From contig RPFO01000079.1 of NCBI GenBank assembly GCA_009746045.1, positions 4,300,271 through 4,364,270 of the forward strand: a stretch of DNA of 64,000 nt, given 5' to 3'. This document shows, piece by piece, positions 24,732-34,802 of the stretch; position 1 is the first letter of the stretch; each line of letters starts with the position of its first letter. The notes beneath the pieces are model-generated. The model saw nothing but the letters and a program-made list of their open reading frames with translations. It did no database searches and was not told the origin of the DNA. A program made the translations under genes and the position numbers. Source of the DNA: Mesostigma viride. Taxonomy: Eukaryota; Streptophyta; Mesostigmatophyceae; Mesostigmatales; Mesostigmataceae.

Positions 24732-24802
24732 AACGAAGGCGGCGACAGGGGTCAGGGGCAGCGTAGCTGACGCCCAGAATTCCTTTCTGCAAAGCGGCTG
24801 GG

Positions 24803-25861
24803 ATGCCGAAGCCCGGGCGGAAGCCAGGTTCGACAGGTGCTGGGAAGCAATTACCGAAAGCTAATCCCGAGGTGCCGACAGCTACTAAACAGACGGGAAA
24901 GGGCCGACTAGGCTGGCCGACGCAGAAGAAAAGGCTCCATCAGGAGCTCTCCACTTGCTCGGGCCTGCCTGAAGTGTGCGCTGCCTTTGAGGCGGTCCTC
25001 GGGACCGACTGGGTAACTACTGTCAGCCGGTGGTCTGCGGCCCAGCTGGAGTCCGTCGTTGGACTGCTGGTCGACCACGTGGACGGGCCTGAAATTCTGG
25101 CAGCAGCGGACCCAAACGAAGCGCTAGTGGCAGCCCTCCAAAGCGCCCGGGACTTGGCGGACTCGGACGAAGAGGAGATGCAGCCACCACGCCGGCCCAC
25201 GAAAGGGGCGAAAAAGGGGACGAAAAAAGTCGGAAGCCCAGCCCCGAGCAAGGGAAAGGCCGCGGGGGATGTGAGGGAGCAGCTCTTGGAGCTGGCGGCT
25301 ATTATTGGCAAGCAGGGGCAGGCGGGCAAAGAAGAGGAGGAGGAGGAGGAGTCCGAGGAAGAGGATTTCCTGACGAAATTGAAGGATGCGCTGGCCGGGG
25401 CAGATGGGGCTTCCAGGAAGCCGAAAAAGACCAAAGGGGTGACGCTGCCCACTCGAGCACAAGTGGTGAATTGGAGGGTGCAAGAGAGAGTGCTCCCCGA
25501 GGTGCTCGAGGATGCCAACGACAATGGAGGGGGGATAAAGAGTTGGATCATGGCTACTCGCCAAGGGGGGTGGAGGAACCAGGAAAGCAGGAAGGTGGTC
25601 ATGAACATCGCCCTGGCCATGGACACACTCTTCAAGGAGTTGGGGCCGGCAGCCGGGGAGTTGGCTGGGGTAGAGTATCTCATGAGGGTGGTGGCAGCCA
25701 TGCTCCTAGTGGAGAGCCAGGGGTCAGGAGGGTGGAAGGTGGCTGGCCACCTCCTTGCTCTCAAGGAAGATGCCTCCTTGGTGAGCAACCCGGCCATGAA
25801 GATGGCCCTGCAAAGCGCCACGATGATGGAGAAGCTGGGCAAGGCCCAGCAAACCAAGTAA
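24803..25861 (+). CDS. Gag-like ORF1 of the PAT-type element
   Basis: 352 residues. The N-terminus is basic and low in complexity (MPKPGRKPGSTGAGK). An acidic stretch (EEEEEEESEEED) lies near residues 180-190. The C-terminal third is well-ordered, with LPTRAQVVNW and hydrophobic helices. It sits directly upstream of the RT frame, where DIRS-order elements encode their structural protein. No zinc knuckle is visible. The ATG at 24803 is the first in the frame and lies 72 bp after A1. It is presumed to package element RNA, by position rather than by motif. Confidence 0.8.
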   Translation: MPKPGRKPGSTGAGKQLPKANPEVPTATKQTGKGRLGWPTQKKRLHQELSTCSGLPEVCAAFEAVLGTDWVTTVSRWSAAQLESVVGLLVDHVDGPEILAAADPNEALVAALQSARDLADSDEEEMQPPRRPTKGAKKGTKKVGSPAPSKGKAAGDVREQLLELAAIIGKQGQAGKEEEEEEESEEEDFLTKLKDALAGADGASRKPKKTKGVTLPTRAQVVNWRVQERVLPEVLEDANDNGGGIKSWIMATRQGGWRNQESRKVVMNIALAMDTLFKELGPAAGELAGVEYLMRVVAAMLLVESQGSGGWKVAGHLLALKEDASLVSNPAMKMALQSATMMEKLGKAQQTK

Positions 25862-25908
25862 ACACCGAAAGGGTAAACCGCTCCCCCTTCCCACTGCCTC
25901 TTCCTACA

Positions 25909-28452
25909 ATGCCTCTAAGCACTACGTGGGGGAGAGTGAGGTCAGCACGCAGACGCCAGCGTGCAACTCGCCGCCGCCGGACCTTCACTCTACAACACAA
26001 GGTGATTACGTGGTTGAATTGGCTATGGCACGGGGGGGCAGACCCTCCGCCTAAATCTGGAGGCGCGTGCTCCAGAGGAACGGCGGAGGCCCTGAAAAGG
26101 GTCAAGAAGCACTGCGAGTGGTACAGTCGCCGCGTAACCGGCGTTGCGACAGGCCCCGCAGAAGGAAGTGATCTAATCTATGGGAAATGTAATAAGTATG
26201 AACAACTTGTGGCGGAGCGGGTGAGTCTGCCGAAGCGCGAGGTGGCAGGAAAGGCGAAGCTGCTGGATTTGCTGGCGCTACGACCTAGTTGGCGAGAGGT
26301 GTACGCGAGCGAAGCCAACTGCATCAAGCCGGAGGTGGCTGCCAGTGCGAGGTATTGGAATGTACCTGCCCCCAGCCGAGGGTGCACCATGGCGGAGTGG
26401 GGCAAGTTGATGGGGAGGGCAGCGGACGTGGGGATGGTGGAGTTCCGAGAGACGCGGCCAAAGTGGGTAGACGGATGTTTTGGGGTGGCCAAAGGAGTGG
26501 GGGAGTTAAGGCTCATTGTGAATAAGAAGTTGGGGAACGCACTGTGGGTGGACCCCCCTAAGACGGTGTTACCCCACCTGGGCATATACTCGGAGGTCTA
26601 TATCAAGGGTCGGTGCTACACGGCCAAGAGCGATCTGGTCTCGTATTACTATACCATCCAAGTGCCGGAGTGGTGGTGGGATTATCAAGGGCTACCTGAT
26701 GTGTGGTCCACCGATGTCGGGCTGCCGGGGCGGCGGAGGAGGGTGTGGCCAGTGCTGAAAGTGCTGGCCATGGGGCACTCCCACGCTGTAGCGCTAGGGG
26801 AAGCCATCCATGAGATGGTCCTCTATGCCACGGGCGCTTTGGATCCTAGACGGCAGGTGAACCGCCTCACAAGTGTAGGGGAGCTGACCGTGCTTCGGAA
26901 TGCATGGGGTAACCCAACCGCCCTAGCCATCGAGTACAAGGAGGAGAGCACGAGGGAGATGCAAATCGACCTTGAGGACCCCCCTGCCCCTATGGTATCC
27001 ATCACTATTGATGACCTGGTGGTCAGCAATGGGCGCACGTGCGAGGCGGTGAATCGCTTAATCGCGAGTGCTATTGAAGACGGGTACGCGCCTAACAACC
27101 TTGTGCCCTCCAAGGACAAGACGATCATGGCTAGCCCGGAGGGGGAGGACGAGCTAGAAGCTCTGGGTGTTGTTCACCGGCGGGATGGGGTGTTGGAGCC
27201 GACAGCTAAGCAGCTCACCCTTGTGGTTGCGCACACTCGTGTACTCCTCGAGAGGGGACGCGCTACCGCTGAGGCGCTGGCGGCCGTCGTGGGCCGGTGG
27301 GTGTGGCTGCAGATGCTCAGCCGCACTTGCTTGTCCATATGGCAGCAGAGTTTTAAGTTCATCAACCTCAAGGGGTGGGGCCAGCGAACGCGACCTTTGT
27401 GGCAAGGTGTGCGCGATGAGCTCGAGTGTGCCATGGCGTTGGCCCCCATGCTCCGTGTGGACCGGGGGGCTGCCCTGGCTCCGGTGGTGGTGGCCTCGGA
27501 TGCGTCTAGTTTTGGGCAGGGGGTTGTCTACGCTGAGATGGCCCCAGCTGAGGTGACGGAATTAGCTCGGGCCCGGGAGGTGCGGGGTTACCCAACCCTC
27601 CTCACCCCAGGTGAGGCCATGTATGCCGGGCCTAGACCCTTGACCAAGGCCGCGGAAAAAGCCATCATCCACGGGCGATGGCGCGTCGGGATCAAGAGTC
27701 GCTGGCGCGATTCGACCATGCACATCAACGAGAAGGAAGTGCGGGCCGCTGTGAAGGGGGTGGAGCGCTCGGCCCGGAACCTCGGAACATGGGGTAAGCG
27801 GGTGGTGAGGTTAGTGGACTCCACTGCCGCTTTGGGCTGCTTGGCTAAAGGGCGTTCCTCTTCTTACCGGTTAAACAAGCAATGCCGCCGGTTGTGCGCT
27901 CTTACGTTGGTCACCGGCAGCCGCTCACAATGGGTCTGGACGCCAAGTGAGCTTCAGCCTGCGGATGGGCCTTCGCGGGGGCTTTCCATGGCTGCCTCGG
28001 TGGCCGGGTGGGTCCGCGATTTGACTCGCGAGGGTGTTCATCCCAATCCCGGGCCTCGGCTTGGCGCTAGCTACTTGACCCTTCTTGAGGGCAAGGTGAA
28101 GCCGGCTACTTTGATGGTTTACCATCGGGGTCTTAGGTCCTTTTTCGCATGGTGGGCGAGCCGGCGGGGTCGGGTTGGCAGCTTGTTGCGCGGCTTGACG
28201 ATAGAGGAATACTATTGCGAGTATGTCGCTTGGGCGCACTCACGGTGTTACAGCCGCCAGTTGTGTGTCAATGCGCTTATGGGCCTGAATTTGTACTTCC
28301 CCCGGGAGGTGCGGGATTGGGCCTTGGCACGAAGTGTTTTGGCTGGCTGGCGCACGTTGGCACCCCCTCGTGCCCCCCCCCCATTCCATGGGAGGCTGCG
28401 TTTGCGCTTGCTTGTACTATGGTGCTCCAGCGGCAGCCTCGTGCGGCTATGA
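25909..28452 (+). CDS. Reverse transcriptase-RNase H ORF2, running into the recombinase N-domain
   Basis: RT copies the element RNA, and RNase H removes it from the hybrid. RT motif A is KSDLVSYYYTIQV, motif B is LAMGHSHAVALGEAI, and motif C is TIDDLVV with its two Asp codons at 27010-27015. Motif C lacks the usual aromatic residue of Y/F-X-D-D. RNase H follows with VVVASDASSFGQG, then INEKEV and LVDSTAALGCL. The last 140 residues (from about VHPNPGPR) form a helical DNA-binding region expected at the front of a tyrosine recombinase. The frame is open from 25471, but I start at ATG 25909, after the ORF1 stop, to avoid overlap. It leaves frame at the C run 28373-28382. Confidence 0.88.
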   Translation: MPLSTTWGRVRSARRRQRATRRRRTFTLQHKVITWLNWLWHGGADPPPKSGGACSRGTAEALKRVKKHCEWYSRRVTGVATGPAEGSDLIYGKCNKYEQLVAERVSLPKREVAGKAKLLDLLALRPSWREVYASEANCIKPEVAASARYWNVPAPSRGCTMAEWGKLMGRAADVGMVEFRETRPKWVDGCFGVAKGVGELRLIVNKKLGNALWVDPPKTVLPHLGIYSEVYIKGRCYTAKSDLVSYYYTIQVPEWWWDYQGLPDVWSTDVGLPGRRRRVWPVLKVLAMGHSHAVALGEAIHEMVLYATGALDPRRQVNRLTSVGELTVLRNAWGNPTALAIEYKEESTREMQIDLEDPPAPMVSITIDDLVVSNGRTCEAVNRLIASAIEDGYAPNNLVPSKDKTIMASPEGEDELEALGVVHRRDGVLEPTAKQLTLVVAHTRVLLERGRATAEALAAVVGRWVWLQMLSRTCLSIWQQSFKFINLKGWGQRTRPLWQGVRDELECAMALAPMLRVDRGAALAPVVVASDASSFGQGVVYAEMAPAEVTELARAREVRGYPTLLTPGEAMYAGPRPLTKAAEKAIIHGRWRVGIKSRWRDSTMHINEKEVRAAVKGVERSARNLGTWGKRVVRLVDSTAALGCLAKGRSSSYRLNKQCRRLCALTLVTGSRSQWVWTPSELQPADGPSRGLSMAASVAGWVRDLTREGVHPNPGPRLGASYLTLLEGKVKPATLMVYHRGLRSFFAWWASRRGRVGSLLRGLTIEEYYCEYVAWAHSRCYSRQLCVNALMGLNLYFPREVRDWALARSVLAGWRTLAPPRAPPPFHGRLRLRLLVLWCSSGSLVRL

Positions 28453-28985
28453 TGGTCATCGTTATTTTCCAACAATACCTGCGGGTATCGGAGGCGCTCA
28501 ACCTGTTGGTCGGCCATGTGCGCTTGCAGCCTGATGTTCGGTTGCGGGGTTCGCAGCGGGGCGCCTTGTTGTTGATGTCAGCTAAGACGGCTAAGGGGGA
28601 GGTGCAGTCTGTGGTGATCGAGGATGTCATGACTGAGACCCTCTTGCGGGCTTGTATGCGTGGCAAGGCGGCCTGGGAGCGGGTGTTCCCTTACGATTAT
28701 GCCCAGTTCAGCCGGGTTTGGCATCAGGCCACGCAAGCTTTGGGGGTCGACACGGTGTTTACCATTCACGGGCTGCGGCATGGGGGGGCTACCTATGATT
28801 TTTTGCGGCAGCGCAGCATGGCTGATATTCAGCATCGGGGTCGCTGGCGCAGCAGCAAAACTGTCGCCCACTATGTGGGATTGCACCGGAGCTTGGCCCT
28901 CACCCTTCCTGACGCCCTGGTTCGGGCTATCGCCGCCTGCCCCCCGCGCATTTGGCGGAGCGTCTTTTCTCTGCCTTCCTCTTAA
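28149..28985 (+). CDS. Tyrosine recombinase catalytic domain (frame-shifted from ORF2)
   Basis: This enzyme would integrate circular element DNA by strand exchange through a Tyr, which explains the missing target duplication. Catalytic residues visible are Arg in YLRVSEAL (codon 28482), His and Arg in HGLRHGGAT (28767 and 28776), a second His in HRGRW, and Tyr in AHYVGL (28872). Only the part after the ten-C run (28373-28382) is meaningful; the first 75 or so codons overlap ORF2 in the wrong frame. The N-terminal domain is in the ORF2 frame, so full-length protein needs a one-base shift. Mutation, sequencing error in the C run, or slippage are all possible. Confidence 0.85.
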   Translation: MVGEPAGSGWQLVARLDDRGILLRVCRLGALTVLQPPVVCQCAYGPEFVLPPGGAGLGLGTKCFGWLAHVGTPSCPPPIPWEAAFALACTMVLQRQPRAAMMVIVIFQQYLRVSEALNLLVGHVRLQPDVRLRGSQRGALLLMSAKTAKGEVQSVVIEDVMTETLLRACMRGKAAWERVFPYDYAQFSRVWHQATQALGVDTVFTIHGLRHGGATYDFLRQRSMADIQHRGRWRSSKTVAHYVGLHRSLALTLPDALVRAIAACPPRIWRSVFSLPSS

Positions 28986-29061
28986 GTTCCCTTCATTCTT
29001 GTCTTATGCGTCCACCGGTTTTTGTTTTGCCCCTGGCTTGGGTCGCCAGGGAGGGATGTAA

Positions 29062-29196
29062 GGGTAAGGCTAGCCTTTTTGGACATAAAGTGTTCCCATG
29101 GGTAAGGATGGCCAGTTGAGGGCCACTTCCCGATGTGCTCTACTTATTGTTTTAATAAAGAGTCTGGTTACCCTGGAGTTCCACGGTTAATAGAAT
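29062..29196 (+). repeat. Split direct repeat B1
   Basis: 135 bp from GGGTAAGGCTAGCC to GGTTAATAGAAT, directly before A2. One base differs from B2 (TTGAGGGCC versus TTGGGGGCC). Confidence 0.92.
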
Positions 29197-29574
29197 CGGG
29201 GTTCTCTGAACATAGTTTCTTTATAGTGATACGGAAGGGGAGCCGCTGATGCTAGGTGAAATAGAGCTGGGTGATGTGATCGTAATAAGGTTGATTAGGC
29301 TTCTAGTGTACGAGTATTACGGAAGATATGGCCTAATTGTTGCGGCCCATACCTTGACGGTGTGCTGAGTACCTTGACGACGGATTTTTGCGTCTAGGTT
29401 CTCCTAGCAGATCTGTGATTGCGGACGGGTTTGCAACAGGCAATATCTGAAGTAAAACTTGACGGCTAAAACTGTTTAGAGGCCGTTGCCGGATCTGGCC
29501 GTTGGTAGAGAGCCGTTGGCCTTGAAACACGATAAAAGCTTGCTCACCTAGCTCATGGCGGTCTCTTTTGTTTT
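29194..29574 (+). repeat. Split direct repeat A2
   Basis: 381 bp, matches A1, and shares AAT with the end of B1. Confidence 0.92.
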
Positions 29575-29607
29575 CCCACCCGCCCTCCCTGTGTGTTGCC
29601 TGTTTGG

Positions 29608-29742
29608 GGGTAAGGCTAGCCTTTTTGGACATAAAGTGTTCCCATGGGTAAGGATGGCCAGTTGGGGGCCACTTCCCGATGTGCTCTACTTATTGTTTTA
29701 ATAAAGAGTCTGGTTACCCTGGAGTTCCACGGTTAATAGAAT
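29608..29742 (+). repeat. Split direct repeat B2 (right end)
   Basis: 135 bp, matches B1 and ends the element. Contains AATAAAGAGTC, a possible poly(A) signal. Confidence 0.92.
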
Positions 29743-30143
29743 AAACTGTTCTTTCACCTTCTCTGATGGCTCAGGAGCCGCTGGAATCGGCGCAGGAATT
29801 CGCTCCTCGATCGATCACCTTTTGCTCCTTCATCCAGAGGATGCGGGCAGCACGGTCTAGGCTTGCAGTGCGCAGCCCAGCCTCGTTGGTGATTCTCGCC
29901 TGTGATCCACTTGGCAGCTCGATCCGCTGCACGGGCAGCTGCAGGTGCAGTTTCCTCCGCCGCAGTGTCCACCACTGCGGGGCTATCCTGCTTGGCAAAT
30001 TCTTCGTTCAGATTCCTCTGAATCTCGCTCGCGGTTGGCTTGCGAAGTGTGCCCACGCCCTTCGAGCCCAGGGCTCCGAGATTCGGCAGCTTGATTTTGT
30101 GTTTGATTTTGGACGACGGCGTTGTCAGGCCCGTCCGGAACAT
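29743..30143 (-). pseudogene. Retroelement gag gene, 5' part
   Basis: An ATG at 30143 opens MFRTGLTTPSSKIKHK, followed by a charged, Ala-rich segment (EEFAKQDSPAVVDTAAEE) and RITNEAGLRTASL in a second frame. A third frame gives EPSEKVKEQF up to the element boundary. The next codons, ATT TTG AAC CTG, lie across the insertion at 24353 and below. Frame changes sit near 29905 and at a duplicated GATC near 29812, so the gene was already decaying, or it decayed after the insertion. Confidence 0.65.
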
Positions 30144-30356
30144 TTTTGAAAATGTTCTTTCTTGAGTACAAGTTAATTGCAATAATGTGTTTTGGATACT
30201 CCAACGCTCTTCGTCGAGAGGCAAGTGCTTTGGTGCTACGCAGAGAAACACGCAGGCGGCTACCTCGCCCGCCGTCACGTTGCATTTATTTCTCATTAAG
30301 TTATCATCGTGCATTGGACTTGCTTAACATAGTCCGAGATTCCTCGGCGCGACGCT

Positions 30357-31510
30357 AGATGCCGTTTACAAGATTCCTGCGCAGCAAAGATGCTGACGGC
30401 GCGGCGTCCACACTAGGATTTAGGGTGCTGAGTAGAACTACACAGTACAACTGACGTCCCACCTGGCTTCTGGGGGAAACGACGCAGCACCACTCGGCAC
30501 TCGTGGCGAGCGCGGTCGGTGGCCTCCCGTTGGTTGGCCTGGTGGAGATCCTCCGACCTCCAGTTCCTGGAGCTTCGTGGCGATGGCGTCGGTGGTTGAG
30601 GCGGTCGCTGACCGCAGCAGGTCCGCATAGGAGAGCGGCGGGAGGTCGCCAGCATCCTGTCGCGGGGTGCCAGGCTGGGATGCAATGGTGGCCGTCTGCT
30701 CCGCTATCTTTGGGACCGGGTGAGGCCAGGGCCTCGGTGTGAGCGGTGATGGCTTCAAGCTTCTTCATGAGCACGCCGCACTTGCCCTAGCTCAACCTGG
30801 TTGAGGCGAGAGACAAGTGCAGCGTGCGTCTCAGATGCCTGTGCCGCGGTGTGCAGCGCCATGAACTGGGGTTGGAGCTTGTGGACGACCTTGGTTTCCA
30901 CATTGGAGACCCGGGCCTCCATGCACCGTGTTGAGCGTCGTTCTCAGCGAGGTCAGCTTCTCGGCCAACGGCCAGGTCACGTGCTCCTCCGGCCAGCACT
31001 GCTCGGATGTCATCCTTGCAGAGGGAGGAAGCCGATGTGGCTGTCGGCCGCGCAGGCTGCCAGGGCTGGGGCGCGGATCTTGGCGGCGATTTTGTCCAGG
31101 GGTAGCTGGAAGAAGCTGCACAAGATAGCGAGGCCGGCGGTGGTCTCCCCTGGTAAAGAACCTCTCCAGGTTCCGATCGTCGGGGATGGGCCCTGTGGTC
31201 CCATGGAGCTTGCGTTCCTGTGCTAAGAAACGCACTATGTCGGCGCATTCTTCTCTGGTCAGCTGCAGCCTGCAGTTGCTGAAAGAAAAGCGGTCGTAAT
31301 GATTGTGGTAGGTTCTGGCCCAATTTGTGTTCGTGGCAGGGTTTCTTGGGCTCGGGTGAGGCGCTTGGCGATGGGTTTGCTGGCGATGGATTTGCGAGCC
31401 CAGGCGGCTGCATGGGCAAGGACGATGGCTCGCCCCGCACGAGTGGGTTGGGCTGCTGGGAGCCGGAAAGCTCCTTTTCCAACCCCCGTTTTGCTTTGGT
31501 TGGTCGTCAT
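30357..31510 (-). pseudogene. LINE ORF1 remnant, left arm of an inverted pair
   Basis: The minus strand opens MTTNQSKTGVGKGAF, then LTREECADIVRFLAQERKLH and ELEV-type helical parts, ending with REATDRARHECRVVLRRFPQ. Several frame changes interrupt it. The stretch at about 30457-30957 is a close inverted copy of 31724-32205. LINE ORF1 proteins bind element RNA and usually have a coiled coil then an RRM-like domain; the Asn-Gln-Val-Glu region (SRLNQVE) fits the coiled coil. Confidence 0.65.
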
Positions 31511-31712
31511 AGCTTGTCACGAGCGTAACTTTGGCAATACTGCGTTTCAGCCGTAACCGATTATACTGGCGTGTGCGTGACTCTCAAAAAAGTGCATCGA
31601 ATGCAAGTGGTCTGACCGAATTTGGGGCTCAGACGCAAAAGAGTCTGAACTCCGCCGTCAGCCATACCGCCGTCAGCCATTTTCGTTTTCTGGCCGCTGG
31701 CCGGCCGAGAAG

Positions 31713-32592
31713 ATGACATTGATGACTACAGCGCTCAACATGGTGGAGGCCAAGGTCTCCAATACGGAAACCAAGGTCGCACACAAGCTATACAATCTCA
31801 GCTCACGGCGCTGCAGACCGCGGCACAGGCATCCGAGGCACATGCTGCACTCCTCTCCCGCCTCAACCAGGTTGAGGGCAAGTGCGGCGTGCTCATGAAG
31901 AAGCTTGAAGCCATCACCGCCCACACCGAGGCCCTGGCCACACAGCCTGGTCCCAAAGATAGCGGAGCAGACGGCCACCATCGCATCCCAGCCACCCCGC
32001 GACAGGATGCTGGCGACCTCCCGCCGCTCTCCTATGCGGACCTGCTGCGGTCAGCGACCGCCTCAACCACCAACGCCATCGCCTCGAAGCTCCAAAAGCT
32101 GGAGGATCCCTGACCGCCAGGCCAACCAACGGGAGGCCACCGACCGCGCTCGCCGCGAGTGCCGAGTGGTGCTGCGTCGTTTCCCCCAGAAGCCAGGTGA
32201 GACGTCAACCACCCTTGCCGATGAGCTCAAGGACCAGCTTCTCACCCTCATGGGCCTGGTAGGTGAGGTAGCCGGAACTGCATGCGCGGGTGCCACCGCC
32301 TTCCCCACTCACGGGACAAGGCGGCTCCCCCACCAGTTCTGCTCACCTTCCCCTCCCCTGAGGACAAGCGGCGGTTCCTTTCTCGTCGCAAGAGGTTAAT
32401 TGCACGACCTCACCTGGACGCTGGACGACGACCTGACCGGCCCTCGCTCAGCAGCAGCAGCGACGCGACCTGTGGCCGGAATACCTCCGCCACAAGCAGG
32501 ACCCCCAGAAGCCCAAGGTGTACTGGAGGGGCGGGGACCTGATGATCAACCACAAGATGTGGACGCCCCCTGCCCGGGCTAGAATAGCTTGA
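31713..32592 (+). pseudogene. LINE ORF1 remnant, right arm of the inverted pair
   Basis: Runs on the plus strand through LLSRLNQVEGKCGVLMKKLEAI (shown here only as landmarks SRLNQVE and MKKLEAI), YADLLRSATAS and VVLRRFPQK. It then reads VLLTFPSPEDKRRFLSRRKRL-like sequence near 32340 and VYWRGGDLMINHKMW before a stop at 32590-32592. The last two parts match the RRM and C-terminal pattern of algal and plant L1-type ORF1 proteins. Frame changes at about 31900, 32110 and 32400 make it a pseudogene. The 5' part is missing. Confidence 0.68.
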
Positions 32593-32945
32593 ACAGCCCT
32601 AGCTTGTATCCATTGGTTATAGTCACTGCCGCCATGGCAGCCATGCCTAGAATGTTTGCCTAGCTGTGCCACCATACCTAGTCACGTGCACCGCTAACAC
32701 ACGGTACACCACCAGCCATTGCCTCAGCTTAGCCGGCCTTGTACAGCCATGCTACGTCCTGGCTATGATCAGCTTACTTGCCCACGCTACTTGTTATTGA
32801 TGATATGCTCACATGGGTCTTATTGCACCCACAGCACTTGCCGGATCGCCTTGGCGTGTCCGATTGCCGCTGTACGTGGCATGCCTCTGGCATGAAGGAG
32901 AAAGGGGGTATCTGCCCTTTCTTCCTGTTGTGCACATGCAGGGTT
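32593..32945. other. Intergenic, nothing recognised
   Basis: No ORF with a domain and no repeat structure seen. Confidence 0.5.
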
Positions 32946-32949
32946 TTAA

Positions 32950-34696
32950 CCCGTGTTTTTTTACAACGCGATACATCGCGTTGTAGGGTTAGAACGCGAT
33001 GTATCGCGTTGTAATCTGACACGTGGCAAACATATTAAACATGCGATTTTTGGTCTGAAACTTTCAAAATAGGTCAGAAACATCTCATAGAATTCAAGAA
33101 AAAATCCTGGTATTTTTGGTATTTTTTTTGTGACAGCTGCAAACAAATATGTACCACTGAAATCAGGCATTTTCGCGGGACGAAGGTGAAGACGACGGCG
33201 ATGGCGGCAGGTAGATCTCGCCAGTTTTCGCGCGAATTTCAGTGGCTGTTGGGTAGCACGACCATGATGATGCGTTCAAAGGTTGATAATTAGGTTTCTA
33301 CGAGTTTGTTGAGGTACTGGGGCAAAGGAAACGTAGTTTTTTCCAGTTTCTCACCCAACTTTCATGCGGAAACCCTGGAAACCGGCATACATATTATTAC
33401 GTCAAGACTCGGGTCTGCTGCGGCACCATGCTTGGTATTTCCATGGTGTTTCGACTTCTTAACACATGTTTATTCATTCCGAACGCCCGGACTCTCGGCT
33501 AAACCGAGATTTGTGCAGACTTTTATTGCAGGGTAGCTCCGGGCATGATGGTGCCTGCAAATAGCGTAAGGCGTGACCGTGGCTATTGCTACGGTATGCT
33601 GTATTTTCCTGGAAATGGCCTCTGCCACCGGCTCAATAGTGCTTGCAGGCGTAAGTATATCGTGTTTCTACCTAGTTTCTGCCAGTTTCCCACTTATTTC
33701 TACCGACCTCTGCCCAGCCTCTCTAAGACCGCCATCCTACTCGACGTTGCTTGCATGTCAGCCATAGCAGGTTGCAGTTGTGCAGTATGTAGGTGCTGTA
33801 TACGTCGTCAAGCCGTGCATATATCGTGAGGATTGGATGTTGATGGTTTATACTGCGTTGATTGTGCAAGAAGATCAGCTAGGTGCCCATAATCATGGTG
33901 TATAATCATGTGTTGTTAGCATCTTGCCACCATTTGCTACATAGCGCATGCATTCCAGCGTCATCTTTGCCTGCATGTAAGCTCATGGATCACTCAACCT
34001 ATCCAAGCCTTGCATTACACGTGCCTCTTTCTTTCAGTATTGCACGCGTTATGGAATGAAAACCCAGCACCTCCGTTCCCACGAGGCATGTGCTCAACAC
34101 GTTGTGAGAGTGGATGATGCTTTGGCTATGGCTGCCTGATTCAGTCATATTAGGTCATCCAGTCATGATGTTTGATGCATGTTTGATGCTGTATAACTTA
34201 TACAACACCTATTTTCAACGTTTTGACCCTCCAAGCTCACTATGGCCCCGTTTATGGGGCTCGTGTCGTTGCGTAATGTTGTGAAGGGCTCTCATGTTTC
34301 CCACTGCGTTGTACTGCGTTGTAATTGTGATGCTAATGAAAAATAGCTCCAGTGGCCCAATGGGCCTGAGTTTTGTTTCACAGAGCCTGCATATGTTGCC
34401 CATAGCTCGTGCAAGAAGCCAGATTTTTTTCATGAACCATTTGTGAATAAGCACATGACTCAGTGACCTAGGGTCAAGAAATCGCGGTCATGGTCAGACC
34501 CCCCTGTATTCAAACAAGTGTATCTCTCTAATGAATAAGCATTTTGTAGGTCTGAGTAGCTCAAAAAATCCTTTGATTTATGGGCTTTCAGGAAAGTATA
34601 TACATGACCATGAAAAAAAATTTTCCTTAGGTGCTATACGCGTTATAAAAAAAGCTTACAACGCGATATATCGCGTTCTAATTAAAAAAACACGGG
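32950..34696. mobile_element. TTAA-flanked TIR element 1 (piggyBac-like, non-autonomous)
   Basis: Flanked by TTAA at 32946-32949 and 34697-34700. The terminal inverted repeat is CCCGTGTTTTTTTA, 14 bp and perfect at both ends. Inside each end sits a palindrome of the type AACGCGATACATCGCGTT (two at the left, one at the right). TTAA duplication and ends starting CCC are known for the piggyBac superfamily. No transposase frame is seen in 1747 bp, so it would need help in trans. It lies inside a LINE B-type 3' end that resumes at 34701. Confidence 0.8.
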
Positions 34697-34700
34697 TTAA

Positions 34701-34740
34701 AGCACTTCGGTGCTCCGTGACTCCCCAACGGGAGCACGAG
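34701..34740 (+). mobile_element. LINE B 3' end fragment (plus orientation)
   Basis: It carries the LINE B terminal hairpin (34716-34738), followed at once by a TTAA tail. Its upstream part is separated by TIR element 1. Confidence 0.75.
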
Positions 34741-34802
34741 TTTAATTAATTAATTAATTAATTAATTAATTAATTAATTAATTAATTAATTAATTAATTA
34801 AT
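34741..34802. repeat. (TTAA)n tail, about 15 units
   Basis: Perfect TTAA repeats directly after the LINE B hairpin. They are interpreted as the LINE tail, possibly expanded. Confidence 0.9.

Larger units (their letters stand above)
24351..29742 (+). mobile_element. PAT/kangaroo-type tyrosine-recombinase retrotransposon (DIRS order)
   Basis: The termini are split direct repeats in the order A1, ORFs, B1-A2-B2, which is the hallmark of PAT-like DIRS elements such as Volvox kangaroo. A1 is 24351-24731, A2 29194-29574, B1 29062-29196 and B2 29608-29742. ORFs in order encode a gag-like protein, RT-RNase H and a tyrosine recombinase. No target duplication exists. The ends share AAT, and joining the flanks through one AAT restores the host gag frame. 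A1 and A2 look identical by eye, and B1 and B2 differ at one base, so the element is young. The recombinase has a frame break in a C run. Confidence 0.93.

Noticed and set aside
24940-25857. A 305-codon minus-strand frame (Ser-rich)
   Set aside because: It is antisense to the PAT element ORF1, and the Ser run mirrors its Glu-rich stretch.
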